In this document: positions 22,642 to 31,006 of the stretch, in pieces | Position numbering within the stretch: the first letter of the stretch is position 1 | How the letters are laid out: each line of letters starts with the position of its first letter | Source of the DNA: an uncultured Pseudomonadota bacterium | GTDB taxonomy: Bacteria; Pseudomonadota; Gammaproteobacteria; Methylococcales; Methylomonadaceae | Reading direction: 5' to 3' | DNA: 64,000 bases | Assembly (NCBI GenBank): GCA_903889445.1 | Contig: CAISXF010000040.1 | Span: forward strand, 41,001 to 105,000 | The notes under the pieces: generated by a model | Databases searched by the model: none | What the model was told of the DNA's origin: nothing | Seen by the model: the letters and a program-made list of their open reading frames with translations, nothing else | Position numbers and translations under genes: made by a program

Positions 22642-22873
22642 TTGCCGCGTCCTTGACCTTGGTAAAAAAAGTTTCAATATCAACGCCCAAAGCGTTAATG
22701 ATTTGTTCCAGTGAATCTAATGTGATATTTCGCACACCTCGTTCAACACCAGAAATATAAGTCCTATCTAAATCTGCTTTTGCAGCAAGTTCTTCCTGAC
22801 TTAAATTGCTGTTTTTGCGAAAATGACGAACTGTTGCCGCTACGGCTTGTACAAGTTTTTTATTTTTATTCAT
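22625..22873 (-). CDS. Controller (C) protein of the restriction-modification system
   Basis: 82 residues, an XRE-type helix-turn-helix: LSQEELAAKADLDRTYISGVERG is the DNA-binding block of C proteins. C dimers bind C-boxes, first activating C and R, later repressing, which delays nuclease production on entry to a new host. Its own tandem C-box is 23 bp upstream. Confidence 0.9.
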   Translation of the reverse strand: MNKNKKLVQAVAATVRHFRKNSNLSQEELAAKADLDRTYISGVERGVRNITLDSLEQIINALGVDIETFFTKVKDAANELSD

Positions 22874-22895
22874 TGGCTAATAATGTTAGTATGTT

Positions 22896-22921
22896 ACTCA
22901 TTAGTCCACGGACTATAAGTC
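22896..22921 (-). promoter_or_regulatory. Tandem C-box operator of the C-R operon
   Basis: Reading the minus strand, GACTTATAGTC, a 4-bp CGTG spacer, then GACTAATGAGT. This two-site layout with a GTGGACT centre is the classic PvuII-type C-box. The upstream half equals the single site before the methylase. Confidence 0.85.
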
Positions 22922-22935
22922 ACTAAACTAAGATA

Positions 22936-23208
22936 AGTTGAAGGGATGCAATTCGACCGTGGTTATTTGTCACCGTATTTCATCAACAAACAAGAAAGCA
23001 TGAGCGTCGAATTAGACGATCCAATGATTTTGATTTACGACAAAAAATCTAAAATATCAGTAAGTTCGGACTGCGTTGCAAAATGCGGCTTCAATCGCCG
23101 GTTTGATGTTGACGACTGAAGTGATGATTGCTGACGCGCCTAGCGATGACAAAGGTCATGGAATGCCTGATATGGGCGGAATGGGTGGTATGGGCGGCAT
23201 GATGTAAT
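22936..23208 (+). pseudogene. Partial groEL copy 3, internally deleted
   Basis: About 115 bp match groEL from the same point (AGTTGAAGGGATGCAATTCG) as copy 2, then the sequence jumps near 23050 to the last ~140 bp of the gene, ending with the GGM tail and TAA. Roughly 0.8 kb is missing in between. The spacer and a decayed type B hairpin follow. It is adjacent to the C-protein promoter. Confidence 0.92.
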
Positions 23209-23242
23209 CGTGTTGGCTTAATCGCCTTTTTTACTTTAAAGT

Positions 23243-23279
23243 TAGCCTCGATTTGCCGTTAGGTAAGTTGGGGCTTTTT
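23243..23279 (+). terminator. Type B hairpin after partial groEL copy 3
   Basis: GCCTCGATTTGC...AAGTTGGGGCTTTTT: a decayed version of the groEL terminator with G-U pairs in the stem. Confidence 0.7.
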
Positions 23280-23323
23280 GATAACAGCGTTTGCTATACA
23301 GCAAACTAGCTTGGAGTAAATTT

Positions 23324-23608
23324 ATGAAATACAAAATCAAATGTTCAGATTGTGGTAAAGAATTGGATGTAGATATTGAAATAGCTGGACTGACAGATGA
23401 ACAACTAAATGAGATTCAAGAAAATAAAACAACTGATATTACAAAAGAACAAGTGAATGCCAGTGGAATTATTCTTGACGATGATGATAAAAAGACTCTC
23501 GACGAAGAAGGCGTTATTTCTCACACATTCAACGTAAAAGATATTTGTTGCGCGTGCGGTTCAGATCAAACTTATGATGGCGACGGTAATAACATTAGCC
23601 ATTTGTAA
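23324..23608 (+). CDS. Small zinc-ribbon-like protein
   Basis: 94 residues from the ATG at 23324, which has a GGAG site 9 bp upstream. CSDCGKEL near the start and CCACGSDQ near the end form two CxxC pairs around an acidic middle, suggesting one zinc site. I recognise no family. It has its own type B-like terminator and is accessory cargo of the groEL island. Confidence 0.6.
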   Translation: MKYKIKCSDCGKELDVDIEIAGLTDEQLNEIQENKTTDITKEQVNASGIILDDDDKKTLDEEGVISHTFNVKDICCACGSDQTYDGDGNNISHL

Positions 23609-23610
23609 TG

Positions 23611-23648
23611 AAAAAAGCCCCGATTTGCAGTGATGTGAATTGGGGCTA
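23611..23648 (+). terminator. Type B-like hairpin after the zinc-ribbon gene
   Basis: AAAAAAGCCCCGATTTGC...GAATTGGGGC, followed by only a short T-run. It follows a gene that is not groEL, so the hairpin has spread or been recombined. Confidence 0.7.
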
Positions 23649-23683
23649 TTTATAAATTAAAACATTTCAAAGGAATTTTTAAA

Positions 23684-24028
23684 ATGCCGCGACTAACGAT
23701 TAGTAATCACTTTGAAGAAGATACTATTTCTGAAACGTTACTAGGATTTATCCCAAGTTGGAAACGAGTGCGTTACCTTTCTTTATCAATTCAATATCCA
23801 GATGGAAAAGAAGAAATTTTACGTTTTGCTACTCAAAATTCATATAAAACTCCATACAATCAAGATGATAAGTTTGTGAGTCTTAGTGAATCAAAGTATA
23901 TAGGAGTTAGAGCAACTAAAATTCAAGAAATAGTCAACAGACTTGAAAAAGAGGGATATTATGTTCCTACTAGTCAGCTTGCTTTATTCATGAATGTGAG
24001 AATTGATCGTTTAATAATGAACAAATAG
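23684..24028 (+). CDS. Hypothetical 114-residue protein
   Basis: A good AAAGGA ribosome site precedes the ATG. There is no signal peptide or membrane span, and I recognise no motif; the C-terminal half (IQEIVNRLEKEGYYVPTSQ) is probably helical. It is flanked by dispersed hairpins on both sides like its neighbours. Confidence 0.5.
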   Translation: MPRLTISNHFEEDTISETLLGFIPSWKRVRYLSLSIQYPDGKEEILRFATQNSYKTPYNQDDKFVSLSESKYIGVRATKIQEIVNRLEKEGYYVPTSQLALFMNVRIDRLIMNK

Positions 24029-24040
24029 TTGTTAAGGCGC

Positions 24041-24083
24041 AAAAATACAGCCCCGATTGCATCACGCCGTCGGGGCTTTTTTG
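24041..24083 (+). terminator. Type A hairpin repeat, copy 3
   Basis: GCCCCGA/TCGGGGC with loop TTGCATCACGCCG and a T-tract, 20 bp after the 114-residue gene and before the convergent antirepressor stop. Confidence 0.85.
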
Positions 24084-24091
24084 TTTGATAA

Positions 24092-24802
24092 TTATTTGCT
24101 GATGACTAGTTTTAGTCGTGGGGTTTTGTTGAGATAAGTCGTGACGTATTTGTCGAGTGCGTCTTTCCGGTCAGCTTGCTTCAAATTGTGTTGCATCAAA
24201 ATCATATTGCGAAGGCGAATCGCTTTTAACAAACGTAAATCATAAACATCCAAATCACTTTCATCCAACGGTTCCCATTTGCCCGTTAAAGCACGATTAC
24301 AAAATAGGTTTTCGTTGGTGAAATGATGGTCGGTTGTTTTTTTGCCAACAGATTCCCGAATAAATATCAAAGCATCCATCATGGGTGAATGTACGTCGCG
24401 TTTTTCTTGAACTTCGAATGAGCGGAGGATTTCATCTATTCCGTTAGGTTTTGGCGTGCCTACTCCTTTGTCTAAAATATCGAGAACCCAAACACGAAAT
24501 TGTTTAGCGATTACTGTTTTTGCAAACATAGCGATTAGATGACAACCACGAAGGCTGAAAATACGAGTTCCGTTCTGTACGCCTTTAAATTCGCCGAGGT
24601 GGTCAAATTGACCACCCTGAAAAAGTGTCGTCATATCACTACTAAATTCATCTTTATTTCGAGTGAAAATGCGACTTACTGATTTTTCATCGGCATAACC
24701 GAGTGACTTTGCAAGCTCGACAGAAGTTAGCCAGATTTGGTTTTTGTCTGAAATTGGTGAAAGTGTTATACCGTTGAAAATTAAAACTAATTTTTTGGTC
24801 AT
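24092..24802 (-). CDS. Phage antirepressor (P22-AR-N/BRO-like) protein
   Basis: 236 residues from 24802 (AAGGA about 10 bp upstream). The N-terminal part ends in the typical block FSLRGCHLIAMFAKTVIAKQ plus FRVWVLDILD of phage antirepressor N-terminal domains. The C-terminal half is not recognised. No other phage gene is near, so it is either an isolated prophage relic or island cargo. Confidence 0.75.
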   Translation of the reverse strand: MTKKLVLIFNGITLSPISDKNQIWLTSVELAKSLGYADEKSVSRIFTRNKDEFSSDMTTLFQGGQFDHLGEFKGVQNGTRIFSLRGCHLIAMFAKTVIAKQFRVWVLDILDKGVGTPKPNGIDEILRSFEVQEKRDVHSPMMDALIFIRESVGKKTTDHHFTNENLFCNRALTGKWEPLDESDLDVYDLRLLKAIRLRNMILMQHNLKQADRKDALDKYVTTYLNKTPRLKLVISK

Positions 24803-24930
24803 TTTGAGCAATCCTTGAATGGGGATTATTGAATAAAAGGTTGGTGTGGCAGCTCTTATTCAAGGAGTTTTCGGGGTATCCCCCTAGCCACGCGGCAATT
24901 ATAAACGATTTTTCATTTTCATTACGCACA

Positions 24931-24968
24931 AAAAAGCCCCGATTGCATCACGCCGTCGGGGCTTTTTT
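24931..24968 (+). terminator. Type A hairpin repeat, copy 4
   Basis: Same stem and loop as the other type A copies, preceded by ACGCACAAAAAA as at 34288. No plus-strand gene ends upstream (the antirepressor starts on the other strand), so it is not simply that gene's terminator. It precedes the controller remnant. Confidence 0.85.
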
Positions 24969-25003
24969 GTATGTAAAAATTCCAAATGTTACTCATCAAC
25001 TGT

Positions 25004-25190
25004 AGACTAATAGTGTTCATTTTGCGACCATGCACGCATGAACATAAAAACATTATTTGGCAAGAATGTACGCGAATTTCGGGAATCGAGAGGTTGGTCG
25101 CAAGATAAACTTTCGGATGAATCAGGTTTGCATCGTACTTAATATCAGCGGCATTGAAAGAGGATTTAGAAAGCCACGCCATTCACATCG
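25004..25190 (+). pseudogene. Remnant of a third C-protein (XRE) gene with a C-box-like site
   Basis: From the ATG at 25038 the frame reads a C-protein-like start (NVREFRESRGWSQDKLSDES), then stops at 25140. Shifting one base restores YISGIERGFRKP, the continuation of the same helix-turn-helix, before homology is lost. GACTAATAGTG at 25004-25014 is a degraded C-box. No methylase or nuclease remains. It is the trace of another restriction-modification unit. Confidence 0.75.
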
Positions 25191-25261
25191 TGAACGAAGG
25201 GCGATTTTTTGTTGTGGTAGAATGAAGAAGAAAATAATAATTTTTAATTTGTAGGTTTCTC

Positions 25262-26053
25262 ATGATTCATTATTGGCGAGCGATGATGGGCATTGTCGGG
25301 CGTGAATTGAGCCGTTTTTTCACGCAACGTGAGCGGTTTATTTCAGCATTGGTACGTCCGTTAATTTGGTTATTTGTGTTTGCGGCAGGATTTCGAGCCG
25401 CGTTGGGGCTGGCGATTACACCGCCTTATGAAACGTATATTTTATACGAAGTGTATATCACGCCTGGTTTAATCGGCATGATTCAGCTGTTTAATGGAAT
25501 GCAAAGTTCGTTGTCGATGGTGTATGACCGCGAAATGGGCAGTATGCGAATTTTGTTGGTGAGTCCGTTGCCGCGTTGGTTTTTGCTACAGAGTAAATTG
25601 TTGGCGGGAACCGGTGTGTCGATTTTGCAGGCGTATATCTTTCTCGCGATTGCGTGGGGTTATGATATTCGTGTGCCGTTAGAAGGTTATTTATGGGTAA
25701 TTTTTCCGCTAATTTTATCGGGTTTGATGCTGGGGGCGTTAGGTTTGTTGCTATCGTCATTCATTAAGCAACTCGAAAATTTTGCAGGCGTGATGAATTT
25801 TGTCATTTTTCCGCTATTTTTTATGTCAACGGCATTGTATCCGCTATGGAAAATGAAAGAATCGAGCGAATTTTTATATTTATTGGCGCAATATAATCCG
25901 TTTTCGCAAGCGGTTGAATTGATTCGTTTCGCGTTGTACGGGCAATTTAACTCGTTTGCATTTATTTATACGGCAGTAGCATTTGTGATATTTATGTCGG
26001 CGGCGATTATTGGTTACAATCCGTCAAAAGGAATGATGACGCGCAAGGGATAA
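25262..26053 (+). CDS. PedC-like ABC-2 transporter permease
   Basis: 263 residues with six hydrophobic spans. RERFISALVRPLIWLFVFAA, MVYDREMGSMRILLVSPLPR and NPFSQAVELIRFALYG match the permease family found beside PQQ-dependent alcohol dehydrogenases. It should export an unknown substrate together with an ATPase subunit, but none is next to it here; the island may have separated it from its partners. pqqDE lies 12 kb away. Confidence 0.85.
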   Translation: MIHYWRAMMGIVGRELSRFFTQRERFISALVRPLIWLFVFAAGFRAALGLAITPPYETYILYEVYITPGLIGMIQLFNGMQSSLSMVYDREMGSMRILLVSPLPRWFLLQSKLLAGTGVSILQAYIFLAIAWGYDIRVPLEGYLWVIFPLILSGLMLGALGLLLSSFIKQLENFAGVMNFVIFPLFFMSTALYPLWKMKESSEFLYLLAQYNPFSQAVELIRFALYGQFNSFAFIYTAVAFVIFMSAAIIGYNPSKGMMTRKG

Positions 26054-26128
26054 TCCAGGTAAAATGCCGTCACGCTCAAATGGGCGGCTTGAAAATAATA
26101 ACAATCAGAAATAAAAAGTGAGGATACG

Positions 26129-26581
26129 ATGAGTGAACCAAAAGCCAATCCACTAGCAGGCGTTATCGCTTCGGTGATGAGTTTAAAAGAAAATAATGCG
26201 AAAGTATTTTATGGTGTGGTTGCAGGTGTTGTCGGTGTTGTTTTAGTGTTAACAATGTTGGGTGGCAATGAAAAAGTATTACCCAGTTCTGCACCAAAAA
26301 ATTTAGCAGTCGGACAAAAATATACGTTACAAAGTCCAAATGCAGCGGCAGAGGATGGCGAACAAACGATTATTCGATTGGTTGCGACACCTGGTGCAAT
26401 TGCAGCTTTTGATGACGACGAAAACAAAACTGAAGAGTGTCGTAAATTCCCAGAAGGTACGCACGTTACTGTTTTAGATAAGCAAGATGCTTTCGGGAAA
26501 AAAGATGTATTTGCAAAAGTTCAAATCGATGAAGAAATGTGTAACGGAACGATTGGTTGGGTTTTAGCAGTTAATCTTTAA
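26129..26581 (+). CDS. Membrane-anchored protein with possible SH3-like domain
   Basis: 150 residues with a strong GAGGA ribosome site. There is a short cytoplasmic N-terminus, one membrane span (about 27-45, VFYGVVAGVVGVVLVLTML), and an outer domain with two Cys (EECRKF, EEMCNG) that could pair. The end, GTIGWVLAVNL, resembles the last strand of bacterial SH3 domains, but this is weak. Confidence 0.6.
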   Translation: MSEPKANPLAGVIASVMSLKENNAKVFYGVVAGVVGVVLVLTMLGGNEKVLPSSAPKNLAVGQKYTLQSPNAAAEDGEQTIIRLVATPGAIAAFDDDENKTEECRKFPEGTHVTVLDKQDAFGKKDVFAKVQIDEEMCNGTIGWVLAVNL

Positions 26582-26652
26582 AAATTCATGAAAAAGGTTG
26601 ACGTATTAGTGATTTTTTTTTATCATGTGCAAATAGTTTCAGACATTGAAAC

Positions 26653-26727
26653 GCGGGAATAGCTCAGTGGTAGAGCACAACCTTGCCAAGGTTGGGGTCG
26701 CGAGTTCGAATCTCGTTTCCCGCTCCA
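26653..26727 (+). tRNA. tRNA-Gly (GCC)
   Basis: Complete cloverleaf: acceptor GCGGGAA/TTCCCGC, anticodon loop TTGCCAA, T-loop GTTCGAATC, encoded CCA. Confidence 0.97.
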
Positions 26728-26773
26728 AATTTTAATTAAGCCGCGAAGTTCGCGGCTTTTTTATTTATTACTC

Positions 26774-26847
26774 GGCTGCGTAGCAAATCGGTTATGCAGT
26801 GGCCTGCAAAGCCATCTAGAGCGGTTCGACTCCGCTCGCAGCCTCCA
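26774..26847 (+). tRNA. tRNA-Cys (GCA)
   Basis: Acceptor GGCTGCG/CGCAGCC, anticodon loop CTGCAAA, T-loop GTTCGACTC, encoded CCA; second of three tandem tRNAs. Confidence 0.97.
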
Positions 26848-26854
26848 AAAATAT

Positions 26855-26930
<76 letters not shown>

Positions 26931-26938
26931 TAAATATC

Positions 26939-26975
26939 AAAGACTTAGGTTTTTTAATCTAGGTCTTTTTTATTT
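26939..26975 (+). terminator. Terminator of the tRNA cluster
   Basis: AAGACTTAG/CTAGGTCTT hairpin followed by TTTTTTATTTTT directly after tRNA-Thr. Confidence 0.8.
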
Positions 26976-27443
26976 TTAGGTAACACATAGGTAACAGATT
27001 AACAGAAACCTAATGTTACCGAATGAAACAAGTCATCCTTTTTACTCCCTCCCACAAAACTTCTGTTAACTGGCAATCATTGCCATATCGAAACAAATAA
27101 ATTTCTTGAGCCATTTTCTCAACTAGAAAAATTCACACCACATTCATAATTCAATTAACAGCAAAAACATATCTGTTAAATCTGAAACCGCAATCAAAAA
27201 TTAAAAAATCTAGTACCACTTACCAAAAAATCATACGCAGCCTTTGCACTTCACTATCTGACAAAACTATTTTCATCTTTGTTTCATTAGGTTTCATTGC
27301 GTAACATACTGTCTATAAATAAAATTTTTTCAATTTTATTTATAGACAAGTTCCCAAAAGCCACTATCATTCTTCGTGAAGGCGGTTTTTTTTGCCAGAA
27401 ATCATTCAAAACTAGCACCCACTCGGGTAAGGACTTTAACTTT
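26976..27443. other. AT-rich stretch without a clear gene; contains a long perfect hairpin
   Basis: I see no convincing gene. Two AGGTAACA copies occur near 26977-26998. At 27310-27348 a perfect 17-bp inverted repeat (TGTCTATAAATAAAATT and its complement) surrounds a 5-nt loop, 95 bp before the frameshifted gene that follows. Confidence 0.5.
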
Positions 27444-27900
27444 ATGTTTACCAACTTCAATTCTTTTAATAATTCGCTCGAGCAAGCGTCATCGTTTAGT
27501 GCAAATGCTACTAATCAATTTGCAACGAATGACGAAAATGCAATATCGAATTTTACAGCTAACGGTTTTGTCGAAAATCCATTTGCCACTAATCCGTTCG
27601 ATATGCCATCAAATTTGGAATCTTCGATATGGTGCAGCACTGAGAGCTAAGAACGAATTAGCTAAACAGAAGCGTGCATTAGAACTCTCTTCGGTAGCAC
27701 CATCACCATCTTATCCTTATATTTTTTTTAAATTTACGGTTAATTCGGAACAGATCGGAAAAGTTAGTAGCTTTAGTGAGAATATAGATAGCTTTGGAAA
27801 TCCAGAAAAACTTATGGATGTTCTTACTGAAGAAGGTGACGTTGTTCGTGTGTCCTTAAAAGTACGTTTAGCAAAACTTGTAATGGTCAAGTTTTTTTAG
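27444..27900 (+). pseudogene. Frameshifted Asn/Phe/Ala-rich gene cut by an IS
   Basis: Frame 1 runs from MFTNFNSFNNSLEQASS through low-complexity N/F/A-rich sequence to a stop near 27650. A one-base shift near 27625-27640 continues as YGAALRAKNELAKQKRALEL and a folded-looking C-terminal part (VNSEQIGKVSSFSENIDSFG). The end is set by the edge of an IS3-type element. No family recognised. Confidence 0.55.
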
Positions 27901-28080
27901 ACACCATCTAAGGTTGGTTAACTGTCATTTGTGATTCAAAGTGACTGGGCGACAGATAACCTAGCGTTGAATGTAATCGTTTACTGTTGTAAAAATTGAC
28001 GATGTAATGAGAAATAGCCGATTTTGCTTCACGATGGTTCGCATAATCACGCCGCCAAATGGACTCCATTTTTAAGTTTA
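27882..28080 (-). mobile_element. Truncated IS3-family element (3' end of orfB)
   Basis: The minus strand from about 28070 to the stop at 27908 encodes a transposase tail (HREAKSAISHYIVNFYNS, then KRLHSTLGYLSPSHFES), the standard IS3 OrfB C-terminus (N-x-RLHSxLGYxSP). AATGGTCAAGTTTTTTT at the outer edge is its terminal repeat. The rest is missing, cut off by the IS5-type element at 28081. Confidence 0.85.
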
Positions 28081-28928
28081 AGTGCGTGTTTTAAAATCAG
28101 TCAGCCAACCCAGTTAATCATAGCAATGTGAATAAAAGCCGCACTGGAATCGGTCAAGACTTCGTAATCTTTACTCAAACGGCGATAACGGTATATAACC
28201 AAGCGAATGTTCTTTCAACGACCCAGCGACGTGCAAGTAATTGACATCGTCCGAGCGTAAAATTATTTGTAGAACGATATGGAAACGTTTAGCGACCATT
28301 CCAATCAAAGGGTTGCCACTATAGCCACCATCGACCCAAATGCGGCGCATTTTCTTGCAACCGCCTGTAAAGGCTTTAAAAAATCAGTTTGGCACCTTCG
28401 CGTTCTGGTATCGATGCAGCGGTAACAACGACAACCATAATCAGACCAAGTGCATCTACCAAAAGATGGCGTTTACGACCTTGAATGTGTTTGTAAACAT
28501 CATAACCTTTGATGCCCGCTAACGCTTTGACTGTCGATAGAACCGGCTGTTGGATGTTTGTGCTTTCCCATTTTTTGCCTGACCCGGGCGCGTAACGTAT
28601 CGTGAATCCGCGGCTAAATTCTGTCTTTTTTCCAGCGACCCAAATAACCATAAACAGTCTGCCACTTGGGAAATAGGTGAGGTAATAATTGCCATGCACA
28701 GCCTGCCCGAGTGATATACAAAATCACGTTGATTAAATTTCACAGCACGATACTTCTCGGGCGACCACCATCCCACGCTGGTGGTAATAATGGACCACAC
28801 AAGCCCATTTTTTGTCGTTTAAATCTGTTGGATAACGTTTTACTGGTCGAGGTCGCTTCTTTTTCATGCTGGTAAAATTGTGTATGTTCACATTTTTGGC
28901 TCAGTTTGATACTTTTAAAACACGCACT
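28081..28928 (-). mobile_element. Dead IS5-family element with perfect 16-bp ends
   Basis: AGTGCGTGTTTTAAAA at 28081-28096 is exactly inverted at 28913-28928, giving an 848-bp element. The minus strand starts with a transposase (ATG at 28867, RPVKRYPTDLNDKKWA) and shows CGPLLPPAWDGGRPR, YKHIQGRKRHLLVDALGLIM and RRWVVERTFAWL, all typical of IS5/IS427 transposases, but in several frames with stops. The ends are intact while the gene is not. No clear target duplication is seen. Confidence 0.88.
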
Positions 28929-29020
28929 GAGCATGAAATGTTATCCTATTGATTTAAAAAAGTTTTACAATGGCACTAACATTGCGGATTCAAAGTTATT
29001 TATTACTTTATTAGGTTTTT

Positions 29021-29512
29021 ATGAAAAAAATGCTCGCTATTTTTATCCTCGCCGCTTTTTCTTTTGCGGTAAACGCTACCGAAGTTGGACAACCCGCACC
29101 ACTATTCACTTTGCCCACTTTAAAAACGGATTCACCCACGCCGTTAAAACAATTCGCGGGAAAAGTGGTTTATTTGGATTTTTGGGCTTCATGGTGTGCG
29201 CCGTGTAAAACGTCGTTTCCCTTGTTGAATAAATTACATCAAAAACTCAAAGCGCAAGGTTTTGAAGTAGTTGCGGTAAATTTAGACGAAGACAAAACGC
29301 TTGGTGAAAAGTTTTTACAAGAAATCCCTGTTGATTTCACCGTTTTACGCGACGCAAAAGGTGAATGGGCGGATCAATATGTGGTTGAATCCATGCCAAC
29401 CTCGTTCATTATCGATAAAAATGGCATCGTTCAAAAAATTCACCACGGATTTACCAGCGACGATATAAAAGAATTAGAAGCTAAAATTACTGAACTTTTG
29501 GCGAAAAAATGA
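29021..29512 (+). CDS. TlpA-like thioredoxin, periplasmic
   Basis: 163 residues: signal peptide (MKKMLAIFILAAFSFAVNA), then a thioredoxin fold with the active site WCAPC, a cis-Pro block (SMPTSFIID) and a redoxin-type start (GQPAPLFTLPTL). Such proteins reduce periplasmic disulfides, often in c-type cytochrome or copper-site maturation. It overlaps the next gene by 4 bp and heads a five-gene run that includes DsbD, its probable electron donor. Confidence 0.92.
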   Translation: MKKMLAIFILAAFSFAVNATEVGQPAPLFTLPTLKTDSPTPLKQFAGKVVYLDFWASWCAPCKTSFPLLNKLHQKLKAQGFEVVAVNLDEDKTLGEKFLQEIPVDFTVLRDAKGEWADQYVVESMPTSFIIDKNGIVQKIHHGFTSDDIKELEAKITELLAKK

Positions 29513-29724
29513 AATTATTCTCACCATTTTTGTTAATGATTTTTGCGCTTTCATTGACGGCGTGCAGCGAAGTTTTACCTCGCCAACGCGGCAATTTAGC
29601 GTTACCACAAATGGCATTCACGCCCGACGCATTGGAATTTGGTTTGCGTCAACACACTGCATTCAGCAAAGAAGCCGCGAGCGGTGGTTACGGTGGCGGT
29701 GGCGGCGGATGTGGTTGTAATTAA
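29509..29724 (+). CDS. DUF4266 lipoprotein
   Basis: 71 residues. A lipobox (LTAC) follows the signal segment. The mature part contains ALPQMAFTPDALEF, the HTAFSKEAASGG block and a glycine tail ending GGCGCN, all characteristic of DUF4266. This family is usually found with DUF3570 and a TlpA protein. Function unknown; the terminal Cys pair may bind metal or be modified. Confidence 0.9.
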   Translation: MKLFSPFLLMIFALSLTACSEVLPRQRGNLALPQMAFTPDALEFGLRQHTAFSKEAASGGYGGGGGGCGCN

Positions 29725-29735
29725 CAGGGACAAAA

Positions 29736-31004
29736 ATGAAAAAAAATAAAAAATTGAATTCGCTGGCAGCGTTAAATTTAGCGGCTCTCGCTTTAACGAG
29801 CGTAATGCAAGACGCAAGCGCGGGGCGGGTTGAAGAAAGTTATAACAGTGATTTTCAATACGGGCATTATGCCGAAAGTGGTAATCGCATGAGCGTCGAT
29901 ATTTTTGATTTGGCGGCTTCTGCGCCAATCGGCAAAAATATGACCTTTGCAGCCAGTGCGGTGCGTGACGTGATTTCGGGTGCGTCGCCAAAATACAATA
30001 AAAAAGACAGCAAAGGCAACATTGTTCAGGCGATAAGTAGCGCGTCACCCGCGAATTGGTGTCATCAATCTATTTGTGATCAACGTGACGGCGTAAATTC
30101 GGGGTTAACCTACTTTTTCGATAATGCCGCGTTAAATTTGGGCGGTGGTTTTTCACAAGAACAAGATTATACGTCGCGGTTTATCAACAGTAATTTGAGT
30201 TTGGATTTTAACAAAAAACTGACCACGTTAAATTTGGGCGGTTCGGTTGCATTTGATGTGGTTGAACCGTCGATTACGAATGTGGATTGCAGCCAAGGTA
30301 TTGTGACGAATAAAGAAACTGGCGACGTGCGTGGCGCAACCTGCCATAAAACCAGCCAACAGTATCTGCTCGGTGTGTCGCAAGTTTTGGATAAAAATTC
30401 ATTGTTGCAGCTCAATATGACTTACAGTTTCAGCGATGGTTATTTGTCTGATCCGTACAAACAAGTTTTTTTCTACGATACGGCTAATCCATTGCGTATT
30501 TCAGATATTCAAACCGACAAACGCCCACGTCAGAAAAACCAATTTGCGTGGCTCGCGCAATATATTCACAACTTTGAAGGCTTGAATAATGCAGCATTGC
30601 ACGCGGATTACCGTTTTGCGACGGACGATTGGGGCATCAATTCCCACACTACCGAATTGAGTTGGCATCAACCGATTGGCGCGGGTTGGCAGGTAATTCC
30701 ACGCTTTCGTTATTATTCGCAAGATCAGGCGGATTTTTATGCGGCTGTTTTTTCAGGTAAAAGCAAAAGCTACGATGCGTATTCAAGCGATTATCGCTTG
30801 GCAGGATTTGGCGCGATTTCGGGTGGTTTGAAAGTCGCCAAAACCTTCACTGACGTATCGAAACCCATTGAACAACTTAAATTGCAAGCGGGCGTGGAAT
30901 ACTACGACCACCGCGCGGCGTATCAATTGGGCGGCAACAATTCCGGCAGTTTTGCCGACTTTAGTTATTATTTAGTTAACGCTTCCGTGAGTGTGAAATT
31001 CTAA
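29736..31004 (+). CDS. DUF3570 outer-membrane beta-barrel-like protein
   Basis: 422 residues with an export signal, then many alternating aromatic beta strands and a C-terminal Phe (NASVSVKF), typical of an outer-membrane barrel. DUF3570 is recognised from the DVISGASPKYN block and the pairing with DUF4266. It lies 11 bp after the DUF4266 gene and 2 bp before dsbD, so a single operon is likely. Substrate unknown. Confidence 0.88.
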   Translation: MKKNKKLNSLAALNLAALALTSVMQDASAGRVEESYNSDFQYGHYAESGNRMSVDIFDLAASAPIGKNMTFAASAVRDVISGASPKYNKKDSKGNIVQAISSASPANWCHQSICDQRDGVNSGLTYFFDNAALNLGGGFSQEQDYTSRFINSNLSLDFNKKLTTLNLGGSVAFDVVEPSITNVDCSQGIVTNKETGDVRGATCHKTSQQYLLGVSQVLDKNSLLQLNMTYSFSDGYLSDPYKQVFFYDTANPLRISDIQTDKRPRQKNQFAWLAQYIHNFEGLNNAALHADYRFATDDWGINSHTTELSWHQPIGAGWQVIPRFRYYSQDQADFYAAVFSGKSKSYDAYSSDYRLAGFGAISGGLKVAKTFTDVSKPIEQLKLQAGVEYYDHRAAYQLGGNNSGSFADFSYYLVNASVSVKF

Positions 31005-31006
31005 TT

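Noticed and set aside
24092-24802. Prophage
   Set aside because: A lone antirepressor-type gene with no structural, integrase or replication genes around it.
16344-24968. Integron-like gene cassette array with the repeated hairpins as attC sites
   Set aside because: The hairpins have A- and T-tracts of intrinsic terminators and no GTTRRRY/RYYYAAC core sites, and no integrase is visible.
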